Source: CAWDVH01 sp963805705 (GTDB taxonomy: Bacteria; Actinomycetota; Actinomycetes; Streptosporangiales; Streptosporangiaceae). From it: a DNA stretch of 64,000 nucleotides. Under the pieces are notes generated by a model. That model was given only the letters and a program-made list of their open reading frames with translations. It did no database searches and was not told where the DNA came from. Positions 15,578-23,949 of the stretch are shown piece after piece (position 1 is the stretch's first letter; each line of letters starts with the position of its first letter). The translations under genes and the position numbers were made by a program. Where the stretch lies: positions 1,054,001-1,118,000 of the forward strand of contig CAWDVH010000005.1 of assembly GCA_963805705.1 (NCBI GenBank). The letters are read 5' to 3'.

Positions 15578-17635
15578 GTGAGCGAGCAGCAGCCGGACAT
15601 CACTGGCCTGCGCCACAGCCTCGATGAGGTGGACAGCGGGATCGTCGGGCTCATCGCGCAGCGCAGCAGCCTGATCGCTGACATCGCCCGGCTGAAGCGA
15701 GACGGCGCGGCGGGCCTGCAGGACCCCGAGCGCGAGCAGCGGGTCCTCGACGGCGTCGAGGCCGTGGCCACCGATCTCGGCGTGTCAGCCACCCTGGTCC
15801 GGCGGATCTTCCGCGAGCTGATCAGCGACTCGGTCGCGCAGCAGGCGCGGTACCTGCACGGGGACCCTGGCGGCCGGGTCCGGGTGGCCTTCCAGGGCGC
15901 CGCGCACGCCTACAGCGACGCCGCCGCCCGCAAGTACCTGGCGGGCCGCGGCCTGGACGGCGACCTGACCGGCTACCGCACCTTCCGCGACGCGGCGAGC
16001 TCGCTGGCGGCCGGTGACGCCGACCTGGCGGTGCTGCCGATCGAGAACACCACGGCCGGGAGCATCAACGAGGTCTACGCGCTGCTGCGCGAGCAGGAGC
16101 TGTTCATCACGGGCGAGGAGACCTGGAAGGTCGAGCACTGCCTGGCCGCGCTGCAGGACGTCCCGCTCACCTCGCTGAGCCGGGTCCTGTCGCACCCGCA
16201 GGGCCTGGAGCAGTGCGCTCAGTTCCTGCAGGGGCTGCCGCACGCGCTGCCCTCCCCGTATTTCGACACGGCCGGGGCGATGCGGGCGGTGGCCGAGGGG
16301 GGAGACCCGGCCGTGGCCGCCATCGGCTCGGCGGAAGCCGCCGCCGCGTACGGGCTGGTGGTGCTGCGCCACAACATCTGCGACACCCAGGACAACTACA
16401 CCCGTTTCGTGGTGCTGTCCCGCACCCCGGCGGCCGTCGATGTGCGCATCCCCTGCAAGACGAGCCTGATCCTGGTCACCCGGCATGAGGAGGGCGCGCT
16501 GCTGCGCTGCCTGGAGGTACTGGCCGGCAGCGGTCACTCGATGACCAAGCTGGAGTCCCGGCCGCGGCCCGGCCGGCCCTGGGAGTACCTGTTCTTCCTG
16601 GACTTCGAGGGTAACGCCGCCGAGCCGCGGACCGCCGTCGCGCTGGACGAGCTCCGGTCGGCCGCGCTGTACATCAAGGTCCTGGGCAGCTACCCGGCTA
16701 AAGCGCTGCGGCACCCCGCGCGTCCTGGCCTGGTCCCTGGCGCGCCGGCCGAGGAGTCCGCGGCGGACGCGATCGAGGCGGTCGCCGCCGCCCCGGCGCC
16801 CGCGGCCGGGCGGTCCCGGCAGTACCGGCTCGTGGACCGGGCCGCCCGGCCGGCCGACACGGTGGTCCGCGTCGGTGACCTGCTCGTCGGCGGAGACGGC
16901 TTCGCGGTGATGGCCGGCCCGTGCTCGGTCGAGAGCGGTGAGCAGATCACCGCCACCGCCAGATTCGTCCGGGATCAGGGCGCGCATGTGCTGCGGGGCG
17001 GCGTGTTCAAGCCCCGGACGTCGCCGTATGCGTTCCAGGGCCTGGGCTGGGAGGGCCTGGACCTGCTGGTCGAGGCCGGGCGCTCGACCGGCCTGCCGGT
17101 GATCACCGAGGTGATGGCAGTGGACCAGGTGCAGCGGATGGCAAAGGCGGCGGACATCCTGCAGGTCGGCGCGCGCAACATGCAGAACTTCGACCTGCTG
17201 CGGGAGCTCGGCAAGGTGGACCGGCCGGTGCTGCTCAAGCGCGGCCTGTCCAGCACCATCGAGGAGTGGCTCGCGGCGGCCGAGTACGTGGTGGCGCAGG
17301 GCAATCAGCAGGTGATCCTCTGCGAGCGGGGCATCCGGACGTTCGAGAGCGCCACCCGCAACACCCTGGACCTGTCGGCGGTCGTCGTCGTCCGCGAGCG
17401 GTCGCATCTGCCGGTCATCGTCGACCCCAGCCACGGCACCGGCTACCGCCCGTATGTCGCGCCGATGGCCTGGGCGGCGCGGGCCGCCGGCGCCCATGGC
17501 CTGCTGATCGAGGTGCACCCATCACCGGCGGATGCGCTGTCGGACGCCGAGCAGAGCCTGTCGTTCGACGAATTCGGCGCGCTGATGCGGCGGCTGGCCA
17601 CTATCCCCGGCCCGCGGGATACCGGGGCGCCGTAG
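15578..17635 (+). CDS. Fusion of chorismate mutase, prephenate dehydratase, ACT domain and DAHP synthase
   Basis: One 685-residue frame carries four modules. Residues 1-90: AroQ-type chorismate mutase (LRHSLDEVDSGIVGLIAQRS, then IARLK). 101-282: prephenate dehydratase (FQGAAHAYSDAAARKYL, VLPIENTTAGSINEV, DNYTRFVVLS with the essential TRF). 292-372: ACT domain with the Phe-binding ESRP motif (326-329). 373-415: Ala/Pro-rich linker. 425-678: DAHP synthase of the KDO8PS-like class (VMAGPCSVES, GGVFKPRTSPYAFQGLGW, LLKRGLSSTIEEW, VIVDPSHGTG). It would start the shikimate pathway and also turn chorismate into phenylpyruvate, with Phe feedback through ACT. GGGAGG precedes the GTG by eight bases. No internal stop or frameshift is visible. 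Confidence 0.93.
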   Translation: MSEQQPDITGLRHSLDEVDSGIVGLIAQRSSLIADIARLKRDGAAGLQDPEREQRVLDGVEAVATDLGVSATLVRRIFRELISDSVAQQARYLHGDPGGRVRVAFQGAAHAYSDAAARKYLAGRGLDGDLTGYRTFRDAASSLAAGDADLAVLPIENTTAGSINEVYALLREQELFITGEETWKVEHCLAALQDVPLTSLSRVLSHPQGLEQCAQFLQGLPHALPSPYFDTAGAMRAVAEGGDPAVAAIGSAEAAAAYGLVVLRHNICDTQDNYTRFVVLSRTPAAVDVRIPCKTSLILVTRHEEGALLRCLEVLAGSGHSMTKLESRPRPGRPWEYLFFLDFEGNAAEPRTAVALDELRSAALYIKVLGSYPAKALRHPARPGLVPGAPAEESAADAIEAVAAAPAPAAGRSRQYRLVDRAARPADTVVRVGDLLVGGDGFAVMAGPCSVESGEQITATARFVRDQGAHVLRGGVFKPRTSPYAFQGLGWEGLDLLVEAGRSTGLPVITEVMAVDQVQRMAKAADILQVGARNMQNFDLLRELGKVDRPVLLKRGLSSTIEEWLAAAEYVVAQGNQQVILCERGIRTFESATRNTLDLSAVVVVRERSHLPVIVDPSHGTGYRPYVAPMAWAARAAGAHGLLIEVHPSPADALSDAEQSLSFDEFGALMRRLATIPGPRDTGAP

Positions 17636-17657
17636 CCCGCCGCCCGCCGCCCGCCGC

Positions 17658-17680
17658 GCCCGGCCCGCGCCAGGCCGGGC
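17658..17680 (+). terminator. Stem-loop between the convergent fusion and MBL genes
   Basis: GCCCGGCC pairs with GGCCGGGC around a seven-base loop, 23 bases after the fusion stop and 31 bases from the convergent MBL stop, so it could serve both transcripts. Confidence 0.5.
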
Positions 17681-17710
17681 TGCGACCCGGGCGCACGGTC
17701 CGCGGAGCGG

Positions 17711-18376
17711 CTACCAGCCGCGGGCGCGCCACTCGGGCACGTGCGGGCGCTCTGTTCCGATGGTGGTGTCCCCGCCGTGGCCGGGGTAGACCCAGGTGCC
17801 ATCCGGCAGCTCGGCGAAGATCCGGTCCTCCAGATCGGTCATCAGCTGGCCGAATCGCTGCGGATCGCCCTGGGTGTTGCCGGGGCCGCCGGGGAACAGC
17901 GAGTCCCCGGTGAACAGGTGCGGCTGGTCAGCGAGCGCCCCGCCCGCGTCGTAGCACAGCGCGATGCTGCCGGGAGTGTGACCGCGCAAGTGGATGACCG
18001 ACAGCGCCGCATCGCCGACCCGGACGGTGTCGCCGTGGCGGACTGGCTCGCTGACCGGGACCGGGAGCGCGGCCGCGTCCTCCGGATGGGCGACGGTCGC
18101 CGCGCTGGTCGCCCCCTGCACCTCGCGCAGGGCCTCCCAGTGGTCCCTGTGCTGGTGGGTGGTGACGATCGTGGCCAGAGGGGTCTCGCCGATCAGTCCC
18201 AGCAGCGTGCCTGCCTCGTTCGCGGCGTCGATCAGGAGCAGCTCCCCGGTGCCGGTGCACCGCAGCAGGTAGGCGTTGTTGTTCATGGGGCCGACGGCCA
18301 CCTTGGTGACGGTCAGCCCGGGCAGCTCCCTGGTGTCCGCCGGCCCGCCGACGCTGACGTCTCCTGTATAGGTCAT
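17711..18376 (-). CDS. MBL-fold metallo-hydrolase (glyoxalase II-like)
   Basis: I start at the ATG at 18376 (221 residues) because GAGG sits six bases ahead of it; the frame stays open much further upstream but only as antisense to uvrA. The metal site is complete: TTHQHRDHWEAL (HxHxDH), LRGHTPGSIALCYD, TGDSLFPGG (bridging Asp) and YPGHGGDTTIG. Such proteins hydrolyse thioesters, lactones or phosphodiesters in the cytoplasm. The divergent pairing with uvrA is one I know from other actinomycete genomes, but no functional link with repair is established. Confidence 0.9.
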   Translation of the reverse strand: MTYTGDVSVGGPADTRELPGLTVTKVAVGPMNNNAYLLRCTGTGELLLIDAANEAGTLLGLIGETPLATIVTTHQHRDHWEALREVQGATSAATVAHPEDAAALPVPVSEPVRHGDTVRVGDAALSVIHLRGHTPGSIALCYDAGGALADQPHLFTGDSLFPGGPGNTQGDPQRFGQLMTDLEDRIFAELPDGTWVYPGHGGDTTIGTERPHVPEWRARGW

Positions 18377-18613
18377 CCTCATCCTCTTTCCCTTGCCGGC
18401 TCTGCCACGGCCATCCTGCCGCATGCCCGATCGCGAGATGATCGCGGGAAGGGAGTGGGCGCCTTCGTGGTTGTGCTGAAGGAGGCAGCCCGCTGACCCC
18501 GCGGGCTGTCGCTCGCCGAAGCGCCGCGTTTTGTCAGAGCCCCCGGATAGCATGGCGGGGCGCCTGCTGAGCTCCCATGCAGGCACTCGATCACCAGGAG
18601 AACTGAGCGCAAA

Positions 18614-21469
18614 GTGGCAGACCGTCTTGTCGTCCGCGGTGCGCGCGAGCACAACCTGAAGGATGTCTCGCTCGACCTGCCCAGGGACGCCATGATCGTC
18701 TTTACCGGGCTGTCCGGCTCGGGCAAGTCGAGCCTGGCCTTCGATACGATTTTCGCCGAGGGCCAGCGCAGGTATGTCGAGTCGCTGTCCGCGTACGCCC
18801 GGCAGTTCCTGGGCCAGATGGACAAGCCCGACGTGGACTTCATCGACGGGCTCTCGCCTGCTGTATCGATCGACCAGAAGGCCGCCGGCCGCAACCCGCG
18901 CTCGACCGTCGGCACCATCACCGAGGTCTATGACTACCTGCGGCTGCTGTACGCCCGCGTCGGGAAGCCGCACTGCCCGATCTGCGGCCGCCCGATCGCC
19001 CGGCAGAGCCCCCAGCAGATCGTCGACCGGGTCCTCGAGCTGGAGGAGGGCGCGAGATTCCAGGTACTGGCGCCGGTCGTGCGCGGGCGCAAGGGCGAGT
19101 ACGGCGAGCTGCTGCGGGAGCTGCAGGCCAAGGGGTACTCGCGGGCGCGGGTGGACGGCGTCGCGGTCCGCCTGGACAGCGCGGCGTCCGGCGATCTGCC
19201 GACGCTGAAGAAATACGAGAAGCATCACATCGAGGTCGTCGTGGACCGCCTCGAGGTGAAGGAGTCGGCCCGGCGCCGGCTGACCGACTCGGTGGAGACG
19301 GCCCTGACCTTGTCCGGCGGGATTGTCGTGCTCGACTTCGTCGATCTGGAGGAGACCGACCCGCACCGCGAGCGGATGTACTCCGAGCATCTGGCCTGCC
19401 TGTACGACGACCTGTCCTTCGACGAGCTCGAGCCGCGGTCGTTCTCCTTCAACTCGCCCTGGGGCGCCTGCCCGGACTGCACCGGCCTCGGCACCCGGAT
19501 GGAGGTCGACCCCGAGCTGGTGGTGTCGGATCCGGCCCGGACGCTGGCGGACGGCGCGATCGGGGCCTGGGCCGGCGGCCATGTCAGCGACTACTTCATC
19601 CGGCTGATCGAGGCGCTCGGTGACTCCCTGGGCTTCAGCATCGACTCGCCATGGTCCAGGCTGCCCGCCGCCGCCCAGCGCGCCCTGCTGTACGGCTACG
19701 GCGAGCAGGTGCACGTCAGGTACAAGAACAGGTACGGCAGGGAGCGCTCGTATTACACCAACTTCGAGGGCGCGATCCCCTATATCGAGCGGCGGCACGC
19801 CGAGGCGGAGAGCGACTCGAGCCGCGAGCGCTTCGCCGGGTTCATGCGCGAGGTGCCGTGCCCGTCCTGCCAGGGCGCCCGGCTGAAGCCGGTGTCCCTG
19901 GCCGTCACCGTCGACGGGAAGTCCATCTCGGAATACTGCGCGCTGCCGATCGGCGAGCTGGCCAAGCGGCTGCTGGTGCTCGAGCTATCCGACCGGGACC
20001 AGCAGATCGCGGTGCGGATACTCAAGGAGGTCAACGCGCGGCTGGGCTTCCTGCTCGACGTCGGCCTCGATTACCTGACCCTGGACCGGGCCGCGGCGAC
20101 CCTGGCCGGGGGAGAAGCGCAGCGGATCCGGCTGGCGACCCAGATCGGCTCGGGGCTGGTCGGCGTGCTCTACGTGCTGGACGAGCCGTCAATCGGACTG
20201 CATCAGCGGGACAATCACCGGCTGCTGGAGACCCTGACCCGGCTGCGCGATCTCGGTAACACCCTGATCGTCGTCGAGCACGACGAGGACACCATCCGGG
20301 CAGCCGACTGGGTGGTCGACATCGGCCCGAGAGCGGGGGAGCACGGCGGTCACATCGTCGTCTCCGGCCCGCTGGAGGAGCTGCTCGCCAGCCAGGAGTC
20401 GCTGACCGGCGCCTACCTGACCGGCCGGGAGTCCATCCCGTTGCCGGCCATCCGCAGGAAGCGGGTCCGCGGCCGGGAAGTGGTGGTCAGGGGCGCCACC
20501 GAGCACAACCTGCGCGGGGTGGACGTGGCGTTCCCGCTGGGCTGCTTCATCGCCGTCACCGGCGTCTCCGGGTCGGGCAAGTCGACTCTGGTCAACGACA
20601 TCCTCTACAGCTCCCTGGCCAAGGAGCTGCACGGGACGCGGATCGTGCCCGGCAAGCACACCAGGGTCACCGGGATGCAGCACCTGGACAAGGTGGTGCA
20701 CGTGGACCAGGGGCCGATCGGCCGGACGCCACGGTCCAACCCGGCCACCTATACCGGCGTGTTCGATCACGTCCGGCGGCTGTTCGCGCAGACCACGGAG
20801 GCGAAGGTCCGCGGCTACCAGCCCGGCCGGTTCTCCTTCAACGTCAAGGGCGGCCGGTGCGAGGCCTGCGCGGGGGACGGCACGATCAAGATCGAGATGC
20901 AGTTCCTGCCGGATGTCTACGTGCCGTGCGAGATCTGTCACGGCGCCCGGTACAACACCGACACCCTGCAGGTGCACTACAAGGGCAAGACCATCGCCGA
21001 CGTACTGCATATGCCGATCGAGGAGGGGGCCGAGTTCTTCGAGCCGGTGCCCGCCATCCACCGGCACCTCAAGACGCTGGTGGATGTCGGGCTGGGCTAC
21101 GTGCGGCTCGGCCAGCCCGCCCCCACGCTGTCCGGCGGCGAGGCACAGCGGGTCAAGCTGGCTACCGAGCTGCAGCGGCGCTCGACCGGACGCACCATCT
21201 ACGTGCTGGATGAGCCGACCACCGGCCTGCACTTCGATGACATCCGCAAGCTGCTCGGGGTCCTCGGCAGGCTGGTCGACGGCGGCAATACGGTGATCGT
21301 GATCGAGCACAACCTCGACGTGATCAAGACCGCGGACTGGGTGATTGACCTCGGTCCCGAGGGCGGTTCCCGGGGCGGCTCGGTGATCGCGACCGGGACG
21401 CCGGAGGAGGTAGCCATGTCCGAGGACAGCTACACCGGCCAGTACCTCAAGAAGCTGCTGGACCGGTAG
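18614..21469 (+). CDS. uvrA: Excinuclease ABC subunit A
   Basis: The 951-residue protein is full length for UvrA, the damage-recognition ATPase of nucleotide excision repair. It starts RLVVRGAREHNLKDVSLDLP, with Walker A FTGLSGSGKSSLAF (about 30-43), a zinc-binding CPICGRPIARQSP, and a UvrB-interaction/insertion region. The first ABC signature is LAGGEAQRIRLA with VLDEPSIGLHQRDN. The second half has Walker A GVSGSGKSTLVNDIL (about 650), zinc cysteines CEACAGDGTIKIE and CEICHGARYN, and LSGGEAQRVKLATEL. UvrA works as a dimer with UvrB and UvrC on DNA; uvrB and uvrC are not in the window. The GTG start has AGGAGA about 13 bases upstream. No LexA box is evident in its upstream region. Confidence 0.98.
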   Translation: MADRLVVRGAREHNLKDVSLDLPRDAMIVFTGLSGSGKSSLAFDTIFAEGQRRYVESLSAYARQFLGQMDKPDVDFIDGLSPAVSIDQKAAGRNPRSTVGTITEVYDYLRLLYARVGKPHCPICGRPIARQSPQQIVDRVLELEEGARFQVLAPVVRGRKGEYGELLRELQAKGYSRARVDGVAVRLDSAASGDLPTLKKYEKHHIEVVVDRLEVKESARRRLTDSVETALTLSGGIVVLDFVDLEETDPHRERMYSEHLACLYDDLSFDELEPRSFSFNSPWGACPDCTGLGTRMEVDPELVVSDPARTLADGAIGAWAGGHVSDYFIRLIEALGDSLGFSIDSPWSRLPAAAQRALLYGYGEQVHVRYKNRYGRERSYYTNFEGAIPYIERRHAEAESDSSRERFAGFMREVPCPSCQGARLKPVSLAVTVDGKSISEYCALPIGELAKRLLVLELSDRDQQIAVRILKEVNARLGFLLDVGLDYLTLDRAAATLAGGEAQRIRLATQIGSGLVGVLYVLDEPSIGLHQRDNHRLLETLTRLRDLGNTLIVVEHDEDTIRAADWVVDIGPRAGEHGGHIVVSGPLEELLASQESLTGAYLTGRESIPLPAIRRKRVRGREVVVRGATEHNLRGVDVAFPLGCFIAVTGVSGSGKSTLVNDILYSSLAKELHGTRIVPGKHTRVTGMQHLDKVVHVDQGPIGRTPRSNPATYTGVFDHVRRLFAQTTEAKVRGYQPGRFSFNVKGGRCEACAGDGTIKIEMQFLPDVYVPCEICHGARYNTDTLQVHYKGKTIADVLHMPIEEGAEFFEPVPAIHRHLKTLVDVGLGYVRLGQPAPTLSGGEAQRVKLATELQRRSTGRTIYVLDEPTTGLHFDDIRKLLGVLGRLVDGGNTVIVIEHNLDVIKTADWVIDLGPEGGSRGGSVIATGTPEEVAMSEDSYTGQYLKKLLDR

Positions 21470-21524
21470 CGGGCCCGCTGGCCAGGCTGGGCCGTCGGGG
21501 CCCGGGCCGCTAGGCTGCGCGGCA

Positions 21525-22130
21525 ATGGAGATCGACACTGCCTACGGCCCGGCGCGGGCTCAGCTCGAGGTGCCGCCCGGCCCGCTGTTCCTGATGGTGC
21601 TGACGCACGGGGCCGCCGGGGGAGTGGACAGCCCGGACCTGCTCGCCGCCAGGGACGCGGGGCGCCAGCTGGGCGGCGCAGTGGCCAGGGTCCTGCAGCC
21701 GTACCGGGTCAGGGGCGCCCGGGCACCGGGCTCGGCGGTACGGCAGGACGCCGCCTGGCTGGAGGTCATCGAGGCGCTGCGGCGGCGGTTCCCCGGCATC
21801 CCGCTGGTGCAGGGCGGCCGGAGCAACGGCGCGCGGGTGGCCTGCCGGACCGCGCTCGACGCGGGCGCACGCGCCGTGGTCGCCCTGGCCTTCCCCCTGC
21901 ACCCGCCGGGCAAGCCGGAACTCTCCCGCGCGGCGGAACTGCGCGGCGCAGGCACCGACGTCCTGGTCGTGAACGGAAGCCGGGATCCCTTTGGCGTGCC
22001 GGATAGCACCGACGCTACGAGGGTGGTGGTACTGGCGGGGGAGACGCACGCCCTGTCCAGGGACCCGGGACAGGTAGCCCAGGCGGTCAGATCGTGGCTG
22101 CGCGGGGTCCTGAATCTTGCTGCTGGCTAG
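21525..22130 (+). CDS. Alpha/beta family hydrolase (KANL3/Tex30-like)
   Basis: The 201-residue protein has a compact alpha/beta hydrolase fold: LMVLTHGAAGGVDSPDL (oxyanion loop), nucleophile elbow LVQGGRSNGARVACRTA with Ser, VLALAF-like strand (VVALAFPLHPPGKPE), acid loop VVNGSRDPFGVP and a late His in LAGETHALSR. This is the KANL3/Tex30-like family, whose bacterial members have no known substrate. TAGGCT eight bases before the ATG indicates a leaderless promoter. The stop is three bases from the convergent DUF5999 stop. Confidence 0.83.
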   Translation: MEIDTAYGPARAQLEVPPGPLFLMVLTHGAAGGVDSPDLLAARDAGRQLGGAVARVLQPYRVRGARAPGSAVRQDAAWLEVIEALRRRFPGIPLVQGGRSNGARVACRTALDAGARAVVALAFPLHPPGKPELSRAAELRGAGTDVLVVNGSRDPFGVPDSTDATRVVVLAGETHALSRDPGQVAQAVRSWLRGVLNLAAG

Positions 22131-22133
22131 GGG

Positions 22134-22376
22134 CTAAGCGGCGGGCGAGCGGGTGGCGGACGGCGGCCTGTCGGAGACGCGCGGCTGAGCGATCAGGTCC
22201 GTCGGCCGGTGCGGCGCGATGGTATCCCCGTCGGGGAGCAGTTCCCCGGTGTCCTCGAAGACGACGATGCCATTGCAGAGCAGGCTCCAGCCCTGTTCCG
22301 GATGGCTGATGATCGTACGGGCCGCCTCGCGGTCCGGGCCGCTCGGGTCCGGGCACGATGGCGTGTGCGGGCACAT
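22134..22376 (-). CDS. DUF5999 family protein
   Basis: The 80-residue protein starts at ATG 22376, with GGAGG eight bases upstream. It matches the small actinobacterial DUF5999 family: MCPHTPSCPDPSGPDREAAR, then HPEQGWSLLCNGIVVFEDTG and ELLPDGDTIAPHRP. Conserved Cys/His near the N-terminus could bind a metal. The function is unknown; homologues are common in Streptomyces. The tail after residue 55 is poorly conserved. Confidence 0.85.
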   Translation of the reverse strand: MCPHTPSCPDPSGPDREAARTIISHPEQGWSLLCNGIVVFEDTGELLPDGDTIAPHRPTDLIAQPRVSDRPPSATRSPAA

Positions 22377-22678
22377 CGAAGTGCCTCCTGGTTTCCTCGT
22401 TGTCGTCTTGATCACACTCTACTGTGCCAGGAAAGGTGCTCTTCGCGGCATGGCCCGTTGTGACGGTTTTCCGCGTCGTCCTTTGTAGCTTCCCTTGTAG
22501 TCAGCCCTGGCACGGAATTGCTATCTGCTGAACAACAGCTTGCACCCCGGCCACTGCCGTGGACACGCAACACGCCGTACCGCCCGCAACGGCGGTAATC
22601 TCCCCGGACCACCGCGACCTGCCGGCCCGCCGCCGGCGAGCCCCTGGCCGGGCGGGAAATCCGGCCCGGAAGGGGCGG

Positions 22679-23128
22679 TCAGGCTGCGGGGGCCCGTGAC
22701 CCCGTCTCGTGTGGTCCTGCCGCACGGGCAGCGGCAGGCACAGCGGCGGAGCCGGGCCGCGGAGGAATGCCGGTCAGCCGGTGGGTCTCGCGCATCGTCA
22801 GCAGCCGTTCGGCCTCATCGGTCCTGGCGTGCACGGCGGGCGTGGCCTTGGCCTTGCGCCGGTAGATCCGGTCGTCATAGCCGCGCGGGCCGATCTCGGC
22901 GCGCTCGGCCGCGTAAGCGGCGCGCATCGCGTCGGTCAGCGCGGAGTCGAGCTTCCTGGCCAGCGGGTACAGCTCGGCGACCGGTGACGCGATGGCCTGC
23001 GCATGACGGAATGCCTGCTCGGCATGGCGCGCGGCCGTCAGGAGATCTTCGAAAGTCGCCGCGAGCGCGACATCGGCCAGGTATTCGGTCTGGGCCTGCT
23101 CGCTGACCTGGGTGCGTCCCTTGATCAC
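22679..23128 (-). CDS. Hypothetical helical protein
   Basis: The frame is open further upstream, but I place the start at GTG 23128, where the sequence becomes protein-like (VIKGRTQVSEQAQTEYLADV), giving 149 residues. The middle is alpha-helical and Ala-rich (LLTAARHAEQAFRHAQAIAS, LDSALTDAMRAAYAAERAEI), followed by basic DDRIYRRKAKATP and a low-complexity Ala/Pro C-terminus. I recognise no family. No strong ribosome site precedes the GTG, so the start is uncertain. It lies downstream of two small membrane-protein genes on the same strand. Confidence 0.5.
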   Translation of the reverse strand: MIKGRTQVSEQAQTEYLADVALAATFEDLLTAARHAEQAFRHAQAIASPVAELYPLARKLDSALTDAMRAAYAAERAEIGPRGYDDRIYRRKAKATPAVHARTDEAERLLTMRETHRLTGIPPRPGSAAVPAAARAAGPHETGSRAPAA

Positions 23129-23163
23129 GCGGGTCAGCCTACCGGACCGGCGGCCGCGGCGGC

Positions 23164-23364
23164 CTACCGGGCGAAGTAGTGCCAGCCGAGCCAGAGCCAG
23201 CCCAGCAGTACCAGGAGCCGCCCGGCTCGCGCGCGCATCAGGTAGCCGAGCCACTGGCCGACTGTCGGGATGCGGTTGGTATCGCGCCTGGCCACGATCT
23301 CGAGCGTCACGAGCGCGCTGATCACGCAGACGAAGCCGATGATCGTGATGACCCGGGTGATCAT
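23164..23364 (-). CDS. DUF6186 family small membrane protein
   Basis: The 66-residue protein has two predicted membrane segments (VITIIGFVCVISALVTLEIV and LLVLLGWLWLGWHYFAR) around a basic loop with IPTVGQWLGYLMRARAGR. This layout fits the DUF6186 family of actinobacterial inner-membrane proteins of unknown function. It lies seven bases downstream of the next membrane-protein gene, so the two are likely co-transcribed. Confidence 0.75.
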   Translation of the reverse strand: MITRVITIIGFVCVISALVTLEIVARRDTNRIPTVGQWLGYLMRARAGRLLVLLGWLWLGWHYFAR

Positions 23365-23371
23365 GACGCGT

Positions 23372-23818
23372 TCACCGCTTCACCAGGGCCCAGCCGGCCA
23401 GCAGCCACACCAGGATCGCCGCGCTCTTGACCGGATGCGGCTCGATCAGCGGGTTGATCAGGTCGGTCAGCGACGGGTGCCACCAGTGCGAGCCGTCCTT
23501 GAAGGCCGATGCCTCCCACTCGAAGAGCGCGGCGAGGCAGATCATCCAGTACGAGAAGCCCGCCATGTCCAGGCTGTCGGGGGGAGGAATCCGCTCGGGC
23601 CCCCGGCCGTAGGCGATGCCGGCGATGACTGCTCCGGGCAGCAGCACGCTGAGCAGCGCCTTGGCCGTCAGGGGGGTGGTGCCGCCCGCGACCCAGGAGT
23701 AGGCAACCAGCCCGCTGCCGATCGCTGCCTTCCTGACCCGCCGCCGGCCCGGATCCGGCGGGCGGGACCGGCCGTGGCGGTCACCGGGGCGGCGGTGAGT
23801 ATCGTCAGCGGCCATCAT
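23372..23818 (-). CDS. Hypothetical membrane protein
   Basis: I start at ATG 23818, preceded by GGAGGAG; a second ATG follows at once, and the open frame upstream looks non-coding. The 148-residue product has a basic N-terminal stretch (DRHGRSRPPDPGRRRVRK) and three likely membrane helices (LTAKALLSVLLPGAVIAGIA, FSYWMICLAALFEW, SAAILVWLLAGWALV). A conserved-looking loop reads GSHWWHPSLTDLINPLIEPH. I recognise no named family. Its pairing with the DUF6186 gene suggests a small membrane complex. Confidence 0.65.
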   Translation of the reverse strand: MMAADDTHRRPGDRHGRSRPPDPGRRRVRKAAIGSGLVAYSWVAGGTTPLTAKALLSVLLPGAVIAGIAYGRGPERIPPPDSLDMAGFSYWMICLAALFEWEASAFKDGSHWWHPSLTDLINPLIEPHPVKSAAILVWLLAGWALVKR

Positions 23819-23949
23819 CTCTCCTCCCCGGGATCTCAGCCGCGCCGACAATAGGGCAATCGCCTCATCTGTACCAGGCCCGAGCCAGGACAGCCAGCCT
23901 AGCGAGCCCCTGGCCCCGCCCTCCCGAGAACCGGGCATGGCGGTCTGTC

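Noticed and set aside
15785..17518. 577-codon minus-strand frame inside the CM-PDT-DAHPS gene
   Set aside because: It is a frame shadow with biased composition (Arg, Gly, Ala, Gln, His); no motif was found.
18377..18613. LexA box before uvrA
   Set aside because: I found no TCGAAC-N4-GTTCGA-like site in the intergenic stretch.
17711..19798. Very long open frame on the minus strand across uvrA and the MBL gene
   Set aside because: Only the last 221 codons have MBL motifs. The upstream part is antisense to uvrA and reflects high GC content.
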